From: Natrinema caseinilyticum
GTDB taxonomy: Archaea > Halobacteriota > Halobacteria > Halobacteriales > Natrialbaceae
Assembly: GCF_024227435.1 (NCBI RefSeq)
Contig: NZ_CP100446.1
Span: 558,001-622,000, forward strand
Direction of reading: 5' to 3'
DNA length: 64,000 nucleotides
This document shows positions 1 through 8,770 of this stretch, piece after piece. A program made the position numbers and the translations under genes. Positions within the stretch are counted from its first letter, which is position 1, and each line of letters opens with the position of its first letter. The notes below the pieces were generated by a model, which saw nothing but the letters and a program-made list of their open reading frames with translations, ran no database searches and was not told the DNA's origin.

Positions 1-1122
1 ATAGAGGAAGAACGTCGTCTCCCACGAGAACGCGCCGATCAGCCAGCCGCCCAGCGTCGGTGAGACTAGCGTGCCACTGAACGCGATCGACGTGAACACG
101 GCGAGGCTCGTCCCGCCGGTCCCCTCGGCGGCGAGCTCTCGCGTGTAGACGTAGTAGACGCCCATGCCGAACTGGAGCGAGAACCCGACGCCGAGCATGA
201 CAGCCGAGAAGAGGAGCGTCGAGATGGTTCGCGAGACGACGAAGAACGCCGGGAGCGCGAACGCGAGCGAGCAGACGACGATCAGCCGTCGGCGGTAGCC
301 GACGTAGTCCGAGAGCCAGCCGCCGACGGGTCGTGCGAGCATGCCGACGGCCGGCAACAGCGCCGTTATCGCCCCCGCTTCGCCCAGCGTCAGCGGCAGC
401 CGTTCGGTCGCATACGTCGGCATCCACGAGTTCATGAAGATGTAAAGGACGTACGAGCAGAACCCGGAGAGCGAGACGAGCAGCACTGCTCGGTTTCGTA
501 ACGCGTTGCCGAACTCTCGGAGCGAGGTCCGATCGCCGGTGCGAATCGCCGTCGGTCTGGAGAGACGAAAGACGAGATAGCCCATCGCGGAGAGGAGCGG
601 GTAGGCGACGAACACGGCCTGCCAGCCGAACGTGGCAGCGAGGATCGGACCGCCGAACTGGCTGATCGCGAATCCGAAAGGGGCACTCGCGATGAATACG
701 GTGGTTACGACCCCCTGTCGCTCCCCGGCGAACACCTGCGCAACGACGTTGGTTCCGAGGACGAACACGGCACCGCCGGCGATCCCAGCGGCGGCCCGAC
801 TCGCGAGAAAGAGCGGATAGCTCGCCGCGAACGATCCTCCGATCGCGACCGGCACGAACACGGCCGTTCCAGCGGTCATCAGCAGCCGGTTGTCGTACCG
901 ATCCATCAGGAACCCGAACGGGATCTGGACGACGACGGAGCCCAACACGGCTGCGCTGATCGCGACGCCCGCCCCGGCCTTGTCGACGTCGAATGCCTCG
1001 ACGAGCAGCGGAATGATGCTCGCCGGAGCGATCATGTACGCGTTCACTCCGGCCGAAACCAGAAAGCACGCCGCGAAAACGCCCGATCGAGTGCGCTGCG
1101 TGACCATTCCGCTCACACCCAT
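1..1122 (-). CDS. MFS transporter, 3' end outside window
   Basis: Major facilitator superfamily permease, 374 codons visible and still open at the window edge, so the C-terminus is missing. The protein is very hydrophobic, with many successive membrane segments. It has two copies of the MFS loop motif A, GFLMDRYDNR after the second helix and GWLSDYVGYRRR in the second half, so both six-helix halves are at least partly present. The start is the ATG at 1120-1122; an A/T box (AAATATAAATAA on the minus strand, about 1186-1196) lies upstream. It is divergent from the acyl-CoA synthetase at 1336. The cargo is unknown; an organic acid would fit the neighbourhood (inference). Confidence 0.85.
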   Translation of the reverse strand, partial: MGVSGMVTQRTRSGVFAACFLVSAGVNAYMIAPASIIPLLVEAFDVDKAGAGVAISAAVLGSVVVQIPFGFLMDRYDNRLLMTAGTAVFVPVAIGGSFAASYPLFLASRAAAGIAGGAVFVLGTNVVAQVFAGERQGVVTTVFIASAPFGFAISQFGGPILAATFGWQAVFVAYPLLSAMGYLVFRLSRPTAIRTGDRTSLREFGNALRNRAVLLVSLSGFCSYVLYIFMNSWMPTYATERLPLTLGEAGAITALLPAVGMLARPVGGWLSDYVGYRRRLIVVCSLAFALPAFFVVSRTISTLLFSAVMLGVGFSLQFGMGVYYVYTRELAAEGTGGTSLAVFTSIAFSGTLVSPTLGGWLIGAFSWETTFFLY

Positions 1123-1284
1123 TGTTCTCGAATCACTGAGTAACGTGTACGCATACTGTACTGGCTGGGAAACTAGCCAATCCTGTTATTTATATTTGTA
1201 CCGATGGGTTGGCCGCGGCCGGGATCAGACTGAGAGAGACACCAGCGGCGAGCGCCGGACCCAAACCGTCCGCTCTATCTTGTC

Positions 1285-1301
1285 GTGATATATCTTATCA
1301 C
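1285..1301. promoter_or_regulatory. Palindrome in the promoter of the first acyl-CoA synthetase
   Basis: GTGATA (1285-1290), a 5-base spacer, then TATCAC (1296-1301) form a perfect inverted repeat. The spacer and the inner arm ends also give the A/T-rich string GATATATCTTA, which could be the TATA box. It lies 35-51 bases before the ATG at 1336. Dyad symmetry over a TATA box suggests an operator for a dimeric regulator; which regulator is not known. Confidence 0.35.
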
Positions 1302-1335
1302 AACTTGTATTACTCACGTGGTTATCTATCATTGC

Positions 1336-3018
1336 ATGAGTACTACGGACCGGCTCGAAGCATACCACTTCTACGAGCGCGACTGGGACGACTACGACCG
1401 GCTTCTCGAGGAGTTCGAGTGGGAGGTGCCGGAGACGTTCAATATGGCGACGTACGTGTGCGACCGCTGGGCCGAAGACGAGGGGAGGGTCGCGCTGTTC
1501 GCCGACGACGGCGATGGTGGGAGTGAAACGTACACGTTCCGGCGAGTCCGAAACACCGCCAACGCGCTGGCCAACGCCATGCGAGATCGGGGCGTCGAAC
1601 GGGGTGATCGAATCGCCATCAACATGCGCCAACGGCCCGAGACGGTCATCGCGCACGTGGCTTGCTGGAAATTAGGCGCGGTTTCCGTTCCGTTGAGTAC
1701 GCTGTTCGGCACCGACGCTGTCTCCTACCGTCTGAACGACGCCGACGCGGTCGCCTGTTTCGTCGACGGTACGAACGTCGAGACGGTCCGGGACGTGGCG
1801 ACTGACTCGCCGTCACTGGAGACCGTCGTTACCGTCGGTGACGTAGACCCCGAGGACGACGAGTTCGCGTTCCAGGAACTGATCGACACCCACTCCCGGG
1901 AGTTCGAGACCGTGCGAACCGACGCCGAGGACGACGCCATCATCATCTACACCTCGGGGACGACGGGCGATCCGAAGGGCGTCCGACACGCACACCGAGT
2001 CCTCCTCGGGAACCTCCCACTGGTCATCACCGGGTTCTGTAACATGGAACTGCGGGACAGCGACATCTTCTGGACGCCATCGGAGTGGGCCTGGGTGGCA
2101 ACGCTGTTCGACGTCGTCTTTCCGGCCATGTTCTACGGGCGCCCCGTCGTCGCCTACAGCGCCGACGAACAGTTCGATCCCGAGACCGCGATGGAAATCA
2201 TCGAACGCTACGACGTCACCGTCTTCTTTGGCCCAGCGACGGCCCTCCGAATGATGGAACAGATGGACGACCCGGACCGATGGGACGTCTCCAGCATTCG
2301 GTGTCTGCCCAGCGGCGGCGAGTCGCTCGGACAGTCGATCGTCGAGTGGGCCCGGGACGTCTTCGACGGGGCCGCGGTCCACGAAGCGTACGGCCAGACC
2401 GAGGCCAACATGCTCGTCGGTGACTGTACGGCGCTTGCCGAGTCTCGAGAGGGAAAGATCGGGCGCCGGGCCCCCGGCCACGAGATCGCTATCGTCGATC
2501 CGGGAACGGCCGAACAGAGGATCGAGACCGGTGAGGTGGGCGAAATCGCCGTCCGATACGAGGGCGATCCGGTCTGCTTCAAAGAGTACTGGAACAAACC
2601 GAACAAGACCGCGGAGAAGGTCCGAAACGGCTGGCTGCTCACGGAAGATCTCGGCCGTCTCGACGAAGACGGCTACCTCGAGTTCGTCTCGCGGACGGAC
2701 AGCGTCATCATTAGCGCGGGCTACCGAATCGGTCCTGTCGAGATAGAGGAGGCGTTAGCGAACAGCGACGCGGTCGCAGACGCGGGCGTCATCGGCGTCC
2801 CCAACGACGAGCGCGGTGAGGTGCCGAAGGCGTTCGTCGTGCTCGCGGACGGGTTCGAAGCGTCGGAGAGTCTCGAGGAGTCCCTCCAACAGGACGTCCG
2901 CGACCGCCTCGCGAAGTACGAGTACCCCCAGCAGATCGAGTTCGTCGACGAACTCCCGAAAACCTCCTCCGGAAAGATCCGACGCACCTCGCTCGAGGAA
3001 CGCGAAGGGATACTCTGA
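1336..3018 (+). CDS. AMP-forming acyl-CoA synthetase
   Basis: 560-residue adenylate-forming enzyme: acid + ATP + CoA gives acyl-CoA + AMP + PPi, in the cytoplasm. Visible motifs are the phosphate loop YTSGTTGDPKG (about residue 206), YGQTEAN (A5-type motif), the hinge region GWLLTEDLGRLDEDGY and the C-terminal catalytic lysine in KTSSGKIRR. Length and the N-terminal YERDWDDYDRLLEEFEW segment match the medium-chain/acetyl-CoA-synthetase-like branch, as in the paralogues at 16.7 and 35.2 kb. I chose ATG 1336 because an upstream extension to 1285 would run through the palindromic promoter and encodes a hydrophobic stretch untypical of the family. Substrate unknown. Confidence 0.9.
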   Translation: MSTTDRLEAYHFYERDWDDYDRLLEEFEWEVPETFNMATYVCDRWAEDEGRVALFADDGDGGSETYTFRRVRNTANALANAMRDRGVERGDRIAINMRQRPETVIAHVACWKLGAVSVPLSTLFGTDAVSYRLNDADAVACFVDGTNVETVRDVATDSPSLETVVTVGDVDPEDDEFAFQELIDTHSREFETVRTDAEDDAIIIYTSGTTGDPKGVRHAHRVLLGNLPLVITGFCNMELRDSDIFWTPSEWAWVATLFDVVFPAMFYGRPVVAYSADEQFDPETAMEIIERYDVTVFFGPATALRMMEQMDDPDRWDVSSIRCLPSGGESLGQSIVEWARDVFDGAAVHEAYGQTEANMLVGDCTALAESREGKIGRRAPGHEIAIVDPGTAEQRIETGEVGEIAVRYEGDPVCFKEYWNKPNKTAEKVRNGWLLTEDLGRLDEDGYLEFVSRTDSVIISAGYRIGPVEIEEALANSDAVADAGVIGVPNDERGEVPKAFVVLADGFEASESLEESLQQDVRDRLAKYEYPQQIEFVDELPKTSSGKIRRTSLEEREGIL

Positions 3019-3049
3019 TCGTTTGGTCGATTCCCAGACTTGAATTCTA

Positions 3050-3071
3050 CCCATTATTGTTTTATTTTATC
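3050..3071 (+). terminator. T-rich tract after the synthetase gene
   Basis: The stretch TATTGTTTTATTTTAT, about 35-50 bases after the stop codon at 3018, is a run of T residues without a hairpin. This is the type of signal at which archaeal RNA polymerase releases. It may also serve as distal promoter DNA for the ABC operon that follows. Confidence 0.3.
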
Positions 3072-3143
3072 TCAACGGATTATTATACCACCAATCGTAA
3101 TCACGATACTGTTTCATTCTAGGAATAATGTTTATCATGAATC

Positions 3144-4523
3144 ATGCTAATTCGGCACATGATGGCATCGTCGTTTGATCCAGACGGAGAGATCGTAAAG
3201 AGCGGGGTACCAAATATCAGAGAGAAAGTCGGTCGACGACGCTTTATGAAAGGCGCGGGCACGGCGACCGTTGCGGCGTCGATGGGCCTCGCTGGCTGTA
3301 GTAACCCTGCGAAGCAGGGTGGCGGCAGTGCGGGTGGGGGTGAAATCCCCAGTGAACCGCTTCGAATGGCCTGTATCGGATTTACGTCCGGCCCGGCCTC
3401 CGTGTTCGGCACGCCGATGATGCAGTCCGCGCGGATGGTCGTCGACCGGATCAACCAGGAGGGCGGGATCCTGGGTGAGCGGGAGATCGAGATGGAGGAG
3501 TTCGACGAGAACGTCGACGAAATCGTCCAGCAGTACCGGCGGCTGGCGACGCAGGAAGACTTCGACGTGATCGTCGGCTACATCTCGAGCGCGAACGTGC
3601 TGTCGATCGCCCCGATCGCGGAAGAGCTCGGTCAGCCGACGGTCGTCTGGGATACGGGAACGACGGACCTGTTCGACAAAGCGAACAAAGATCCCCAGTA
3701 CGTGTTCCGAACGTGTGCGAGCAGTTCGACGGACGCGATCGGCGCGGCGCGGCTCCTCCAGACCGCGCTCACTGACGTGGAGACCGTCGCCGGCGTCAAT
3801 CAGGACTACGCCTTCGGCCGGAATAACTGGGACCTCTTCACGCAGGCGATCGAGAGTCTCGGTATCGACGTTGAGATCGTCGATTCGCGGTTCACACCGT
3901 TCCCGAACGACGACTACAGTTCGACGATCAGCGCGCTGAACAGCACTAACCCGGACTTCATCTACTCGAGTCACTGGGGCGGTGACGCCGTGAACTTCAT
4001 CACGCAGGCGAACAGTCAGGGCCTCTTCGACGATACTCTCCCCTGTTTCACCGCGGGGAGTCACGTCATTGGGAACATTCCCGACGAGATCCCGGAGGGA
4101 ATCATCTTCGGCGCTCGCGGTCCGCACTACCCGTTCGGGACCCAGCAATGGAACTCGCTGCACGAGCAGTTCGTCGAAAACTACCAGAGCGAATACGGCG
4201 AACCGCCGTACGCACACGGGGCGTTCCACGCCTGGCAGGCGATTTGGGCGTACGTCTACTCGATCGAACGCGCGTACAACCTGAGCGGTCAGTACCCCAC
4301 GAAAGATCAGTGGGTGAAATCGATGGAGGGAATCGGCTTCAACTCGCCGAGCGGGTTCGTTAACATGCCACAGGGGAGCCACAACGTCGTCGAGCCGTCC
4401 TTCTACGGGTTCTCGGATCCCCAAGAGGATCGGGTGGACCTTCGGGACACCGTCTGGATCGCTCCCGAGCACGTCAATCCGCCGCCGTCGATGACGACCA
4501 GCGAGTGGATCAGCAGCCTGTAA
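3144..4523 (+). CDS. Liv-type ABC transporter substrate-binding lipoprotein
   Basis: Extracytoplasmic ligand-binding protein of the leucine/urea/amide receptor family (periplasmic-binding protein type 1 fold), 459 residues. The N-terminus has a twin-arginine signal, GRRRFMKGAG, followed by a hydrophobic segment and a lipobox-like LAGC. Export through Tat and lipid anchoring at the Cys are therefore expected. After a Gly/Ser-rich linker comes a typical receptor domain (IRMACIGFTSGPASVFG-like start, YAFGRNNW, PNDDYSSTI). It is first of a liv-type operon with two permeases and two ATPases. In-frame ATGs at 3159 and 3162 are alternative starts. An AT-rich promoter region lies at 3060-3135. The ligand cannot be deduced; amino acids, amides or aromatic acids are all known for this family. 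Confidence 0.9.
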   Translation: MLIRHMMASSFDPDGEIVKSGVPNIREKVGRRRFMKGAGTATVAASMGLAGCSNPAKQGGGSAGGGEIPSEPLRMACIGFTSGPASVFGTPMMQSARMVVDRINQEGGILGEREIEMEEFDENVDEIVQQYRRLATQEDFDVIVGYISSANVLSIAPIAEELGQPTVVWDTGTTDLFDKANKDPQYVFRTCASSSTDAIGAARLLQTALTDVETVAGVNQDYAFGRNNWDLFTQAIESLGIDVEIVDSRFTPFPNDDYSSTISALNSTNPDFIYSSHWGGDAVNFITQANSQGLFDDTLPCFTAGSHVIGNIPDEIPEGIIFGARGPHYPFGTQQWNSLHEQFVENYQSEYGEPPYAHGAFHAWQAIWAYVYSIERAYNLSGQYPTKDQWVKSMEGIGFNSPSGFVNMPQGSHNVVEPSFYGFSDPQEDRVDLRDTVWIAPEHVNPPPSMTTSEWISSL

Positions 4524-4545
4524 ATCCCCGCGAACACGACAAATT

Positions 4546-5469
4546 ATGGTTCAACAATTCATCAGCGAACAACTAGTAATAATCCTCAACGGATTGTCCG
4601 GAGCGGCGACGCTATTCCTGCTCGGAACCGGAATGTCGCTGATCTACGGGATGCTGAACTTCCTGAACCTCGCCCATGCCGCCTTCTTGCCCCTCGGGGC
4701 GTACTTGGGCGCGAGTCTCATTCACGCGACCGTGGGCGCGGTCGGCGGCACCCTCGGCTTCGTGGGGCTCTTCGTGGTTTTTTTCGTCCTGCTGCTCGTC
4801 GTCGTGCCAGTGACCGTCTCGGCGATCGGCCTGGCGATGGAACAGACCGCGTTCAAGCCGCTGTATGGCCTCGAAGACGATTATCAGCTGTTGGCGACGT
4901 TCGGAGTTATCCTGATGATGGAGGACGCGATGAAGTTCATCTGGGGCGGACAGCCAGTGAGCGCGACGGCTCCGGCCAACCTTCTCGGCTCGTTTAGCCT
5001 GCCCGGGCGGACGTATCCGTGGTGGTCAGTGCTGACCATCCTCGTCACCGTCTTGGTCGCCGCGACGCTCTACTACTTCTTCGAGGAGACGCGCCTCGGG
5101 AAGATCACGCTCGCGATGGCCGAAGACGACGAAGCCGTCAGCTTCACTGGGATCGACACGCGGTCGATCCACCTCAAAGTGTTCGTTATCGGCATCGCGC
5201 TAGCAGCGCTCGGTGGCGCACTCTACCTCCCCCTCGCCTCGATGACGACCGGGCTCGCGCTCGAGTTCGTTATCCTCGCGTTTGCGGTGTTGGTCATCGG
5301 CGGACTGGGGAGTCTTAAAGGAGCGATCACCGCCTCTCTCATCATCGGGATGGTGCAAGCGTACGGGTCGTACTACGTGCCGGTGTTAGAGCTCGCCATC
5401 GTGTTCCTGCTGATGGCGGCCGTGATGCTGGTCAAACCAACCGGCCTGTTCGGAGAAATCGAAGCATGA
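4546..5469 (+). CDS. livH: LivH-type ABC permease
   Basis: Branched-chain-amino-acid-type ABC permease of 307 residues, an integral membrane protein with about eight hydrophobic segments. Family signatures are GMSLIYGMLNFLNLAHA near the N-terminus and AFAVLVIGGLGSLKGA, the GLGS(L/M)xGA loop that contacts the ATPase, near the C-terminus. It lies 22 bases behind the binding-protein gene, and its stop overlaps the start of the next permease by four bases (ATGA). The livH name denotes family, not proven substrate. Confidence 0.92.
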   Translation: MVQQFISEQLVIILNGLSGAATLFLLGTGMSLIYGMLNFLNLAHAAFLPLGAYLGASLIHATVGAVGGTLGFVGLFVVFFVLLLVVVPVTVSAIGLAMEQTAFKPLYGLEDDYQLLATFGVILMMEDAMKFIWGGQPVSATAPANLLGSFSLPGRTYPWWSVLTILVTVLVAATLYYFFEETRLGKITLAMAEDDEAVSFTGIDTRSIHLKVFVIGIALAALGGALYLPLASMTTGLALEFVILAFAVLVIGGLGSLKGAITASLIIGMVQAYGSYYVPVLELAIVFLLMAAVMLVKPTGLFGEIEA

Positions 5470-6506
5470 GTCAGGATACCACTACCGGAATCTCGATCGA
5501 TATTAGGCAACGTCTCCGGAACCCAGGCAGCGTGGCGGGCGCCGTGCTCCTCATCGGCGCGTTCGCCTTCCCGTACCTGCCGGGGACGGGCCAGTACGAG
5601 GTGTTTCTGCTCGGACAGATACTCGCGTTCGCCATCGCTGCGCTCGCGTACAACGTCCTTCTCGGCTATACCGGACTGCTGTCGTTCGGACACGCGGCGT
5701 TCTTCGGCGGCTCGGCGTACGCGATCGGCCTCGCGATGGAGTACACCGGAACGAGTGAGCTATTGCTGCTCGTGCCCCTCGGCGTCCTCACAGCGGGCGC
5801 AATCGCGGTCGTCATCGGTTACATCTCAGTCCGACACACCGAAGTGTATTACGCGCTGTTGATGTTGGCACTCGCCCACTTGATCTACGTGATCACGGTG
5901 AAGCTCTACACCGTTACCGGCGGGACCGACGGCGTTCCGATCACGACACCGACCATCGGCGGCGTCGACTACCTCGCGAGCTGGGGGTACGCGGGCTACC
6001 TAATGGGCGTCCTCTACTACGTCATCCTGATCGCCTTCGTGATAACGATGGTGCTGCTGTGGGCGTTCATGCACTCTCCGTTCGGACTCACGCTCAAGAC
6101 GATCCGAGACGATCCGGAACGAGCGCGAGCCATCGGTATCCCAGTACGGCGATACCGGTGGTACGCGAGTATCATGTCGGGTCTGTTCACCGGCTTGGGG
6201 GGCGCGATGTACGCGGTCCTCAACGGCCACGTCACGCCGGGGACCGTACTCCACTGGTCTCGGTCCGGCGAACTGGCGTTCATGACCGTCCTCGGCGGCA
6301 CGGGATGGTTCTTCGGCCCGATCACTGGGGCAGGAGCGTTCATCATTATCCGCAGTCAGGCCCAACAGCTGACCGAGTACTGGCACTTCATGATGGGGCT
6401 CGTCCTGTTCCTCGTGATCGTGTTCGAACCCGAGGGGCTCTCGGGCATGGGCGCACGGATCCGTCGGCGCGTTCGCCAGTGGCGAAACAGCGGAGGTGAG
6501 CGGTGA
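5466..6506 (+). CDS. livM: LivM-type ABC permease
   Basis: Second membrane subunit of the ABC importer, 346 residues. It shows the LivM hallmarks NVLLGYTGLLSFGHAAFFG near the N-terminus, the ATPase-contact region IRDDPERARAIGIPVRRYR, and FMTVLGGTGWFFGPITGA in the last third. The start ATG overlaps the livH stop (ATGA), implying translational coupling. A strong Shine-Dalgarno for the next gene (GGAGGTGA, 6492-6499) sits inside its 3' end, which closes with Arg-rich residues. Confidence 0.92.
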   Translation: MSQDTTTGISIDIRQRLRNPGSVAGAVLLIGAFAFPYLPGTGQYEVFLLGQILAFAIAALAYNVLLGYTGLLSFGHAAFFGGSAYAIGLAMEYTGTSELLLLVPLGVLTAGAIAVVIGYISVRHTEVYYALLMLALAHLIYVITVKLYTVTGGTDGVPITTPTIGGVDYLASWGYAGYLMGVLYYVILIAFVITMVLLWAFMHSPFGLTLKTIRDDPERARAIGIPVRRYRWYASIMSGLFTGLGGAMYAVLNGHVTPGTVLHWSRSGELAFMTVLGGTGWFFGPITGAGAFIIIRSQAQQLTEYWHFMMGLVLFLVIVFEPEGLSGMGARIRRRVRQWRNSGGER

Positions 6507-7252
6507 TGTCGGTACTCCAAACACAGGAGTTGACGAAGGAGTTCGGTGATCTCAGGGCCGTCGATGAGATGAACTTCGAGATCGACAGTGGCGAGATCGT
6601 CGGAATCATTGGTCCGAACGGGGCCGGGAAGACAACCTTCGTTAATCTGCTCACCGGCGTTCTCGATCCGACCGCCGGCGAGATCGTTTTCAACGGGCGG
6701 CAGCTAAACGGATCGCCGGTTCACGATCGCGCGAGGTCGGGACTCGTCCGGTCGTTCCAGATCCCGCGAGTCTGCGACGATCTCACGCTCGTAGAGAACG
6801 TTCGTTCGGCGATCCTCTCACGAGAACAGCGGAACAACTCCCTGTTTACCGTGCTCAACTGGGAGAACGACACTCGCGCCGAAGCGATCGCGCTGCTGGA
6901 CGAGTTCGGCCTCGCCGATCAGCAAGAGGCGTACGCGGAAGCGATTCCCCACGGCGACAAGAAGATCCTCGACGTGTGCATGAGCGTCGCCCTGCGGCCG
7001 AAGCTCCTCATCCTCGACGAACCGACGAGCGGCGTTGCCACCGAAAATAAGTACGCGATCATGGACCGACTACAGAACTACTTCGAGACGTCGGACTCGG
7101 CCGTGTTGTTCATCGAGCACGACATGGAACTCATCGCCGACTACGCCGAGCGCGTCGTCGCGATGGATCAGGGCCGGAAAATAATCGACGGTCTACCGGG
7201 AGAAGTGCTCGAAGACGAGACGGTCAAACAGCGCATTCGAGGTGAAGAGTGA
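6506..7252 (+). CDS. livG: LivG-type ABC ATPase
   Basis: ATP-binding subunit of the Liv-type importer, 248 residues. It has Walker A GPNGAGKTTF, an insertion typical of LivG after the Q-loop (GLVRSFQIPRVCDDLT), Walker B LLILDEP and the switch His in FIEHDM. The ABC signature is unusual: LSGGQ is replaced by IPHGDKKILD, a variant seen in some LivG subunits. A GTG three bases upstream is in frame, but ATG 6506, six bases after the GGAGGTGA site and overlapping the livM stop (TGATG), is the better start. Confidence 0.9.
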   Translation: MSVLQTQELTKEFGDLRAVDEMNFEIDSGEIVGIIGPNGAGKTTFVNLLTGVLDPTAGEIVFNGRQLNGSPVHDRARSGLVRSFQIPRVCDDLTLVENVRSAILSREQRNNSLFTVLNWENDTRAEAIALLDEFGLADQQEAYAEAIPHGDKKILDVCMSVALRPKLLILDEPTSGVATENKYAIMDRLQNYFETSDSAVLFIEHDMELIADYAERVVAMDQGRKIIDGLPGEVLEDETVKQRIRGEE

Positions 7253-7965
7253 TGCTGCTCGAACTCGAGGAACTCGATGCGTCGATCGAGGACATCACCG
7301 TCCTCCGCGAGATCGACCTGGCTGTCGCCGAGACCGAAGTCGTTGGGATCATCGGCCGAAACGGTGCCGGGAAGACCTCGACGTTCAAGTCCGTGATGGG
7401 GCTCCAACACGTCCAGCGCGGATCGGTGTCGTTCCGCGGCGAGGACATCACGTCGTACCCGACGCACGAGCGCAAGCGCCTCGGCATCGGCTTCGCCCCC
7501 GAAGACCGACGGCTGATATCGAAGCTGACGGCACGAGAGAACATCGAAATGGCACTGTGGGGGAGCGACGACGAGGTCGATATCGACGACCGTCTCTCGG
7601 TCGTCCTCGACATCTTCCCCGCCATGGAGAAGTTCCTCGATCAACCGGCGGGGAAGCTCTCCGGTGGCCAACAGCAAATGGTCACCGTCTCCCGCGCGCT
7701 CGTCGCCGAGCCGGAGCTGGTCCTGTTGGACGAACCGTTTGAGGGCCTCGCGCCGAGCATTAAGCGAGATCTCACCGAGAGCATCTCGGTGATCCGTGAC
7801 GAGCTCGGTATTGCCGTGTTCGTCGCCGAATCGCAGATCAATCAGGTCAAGGACTTCGTCGACCGATTGTACGTTATCGAACGCGGCGAGATCATCGCCG
7901 AAACGGACGAGGCCGGAGAGATAACCGAGGACGAAGAGCTGATGCAGATCATCGGTGGCGGCTGA
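7252..7965 (+). CDS. livF: LivF-type ABC ATPase
   Basis: Second ATPase of the importer, 237 residues. Walker A is GRNGAGKTS, the signature is LSGGQQQM, Walker B is LVLLDEP followed by FEGLAPSI, the usual LivF continuation. The switch residue is Glu/Ser (VAESQ) where LivF normally has EQN. ATG 7252 overlaps the livG stop (TGATG) and is preceded by GAGGTGA at 7239-7245. LivG has the diverged ABC signature and LivF the canonical one. Confidence 0.92.
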   Translation: MLLELEELDASIEDITVLREIDLAVAETEVVGIIGRNGAGKTSTFKSVMGLQHVQRGSVSFRGEDITSYPTHERKRLGIGFAPEDRRLISKLTARENIEMALWGSDDEVDIDDRLSVVLDIFPAMEKFLDQPAGKLSGGQQQMVTVSRALVAEPELVLLDEPFEGLAPSIKRDLTESISVIRDELGIAVFVAESQINQVKDFVDRLYVIERGEIIAETDEAGEITEDEELMQIIGGG

Positions 7966-8011
7966 CCGACCACCGACCGCGGCACCCCACATACCACCTT
8001 CACAGAGACCG

Positions 8012-8695
8012 ATGACTAACCGATTTGATAATGCTGACTGGCTAGACCTCACCCAGCCGCTCGACGCCGACGCACCGCACTCTGCGGCGCTCCCCGCGCC
8101 CGAGTTCCAGACGCTCAGCGACGTCGATCGCGACGGCGTCAACGCCCAGTGGATCGGAACGCCGACCCACGTCGGGACGCACGTCGACGCGCCCCGCCAC
8201 ATGATTCCGGACGGAGCGACGATCGACGAACTGCCGCTCGAGCGCTTCGTCGGCGAAGCGACCGTTGCAGACGTAAGCCGCGACGAGTCCGAGGTAATCT
8301 CTGCGGACGAGTTGGCGGTGGCCGCGGACGACGTTCGACCAGGAGATGTTCTCCTCGTCCGGACGGGTTGGGGCGAGCGCTACGACGACGAGGACTACGA
8401 GCGCTATCCGTGGCTCGCGGCCGACGTCGGCGACTGGCTGCTCGAACAGGACGTGAAACTGCTAGCTGTGGACACTCCGAGTCCCGACCGGCCCCGGGCG
8501 ACGCGACCCGACGGCTGGGACGACTATCCGATCCACCGGACGCTGTTGTCCGAGGGTGTCCTCATCGCGGAACACCTCAGGATACCGCGTTCGCTGGTCG
8601 GCGCTCGTCCGACCGTCTTCGGATTTCCACTAGCCTTCAGGCAGGGTGACGGAGCACCAGCGCGATTCGTGGCGGCCCGAACGACCTCGCCGTAG
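8012..8695 (+). CDS. Cyclase / kynurenine-formamidase-like metal hydrolase
   Basis: Member of the cyclase family (PF04199), 227 residues. It carries the metal-binding signature HVGTHVDAPRHM (HxGTHxDxPxH, about residues 54-65), and the N-terminal WLDLTQPL is a common family start. Relatives include kynurenine formamidase and isatin hydrolase, which open amide or lactam bonds with a divalent metal. The start is ATG 8012; an in-frame extension to 7955 would overlap livF. It follows the ATPase gene by 46 bases and probably belongs to the same transcript, so it may hydrolyse whatever the Liv system imports (inference). Confidence 0.82.
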   Translation: MTNRFDNADWLDLTQPLDADAPHSAALPAPEFQTLSDVDRDGVNAQWIGTPTHVGTHVDAPRHMIPDGATIDELPLERFVGEATVADVSRDESEVISADELAVAADDVRPGDVLLVRTGWGERYDDEDYERYPWLAADVGDWLLEQDVKLLAVDTPSPDRPRATRPDGWDDYPIHRTLLSEGVLIAEHLRIPRSLVGARPTVFGFPLAFRQGDGAPARFVAARTTSP

Positions 8696-8770
8696 GGTAT
8701 CACGAGCACTGACCTGTCGCTCGAGTGTGAGCGACAAAACGTTTTTGCTGCTGCCGAATGAGGTCCTTGT

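Noticed and set aside
3147-4472. Long minus-strand ORF (441 codons) opposite the substrate-binding protein gene
   Set aside because: It is antisense to a protein with clear motifs, is Arg/Asp/Val-rich in the manner of G+C-driven shadow frames, and has no domain.
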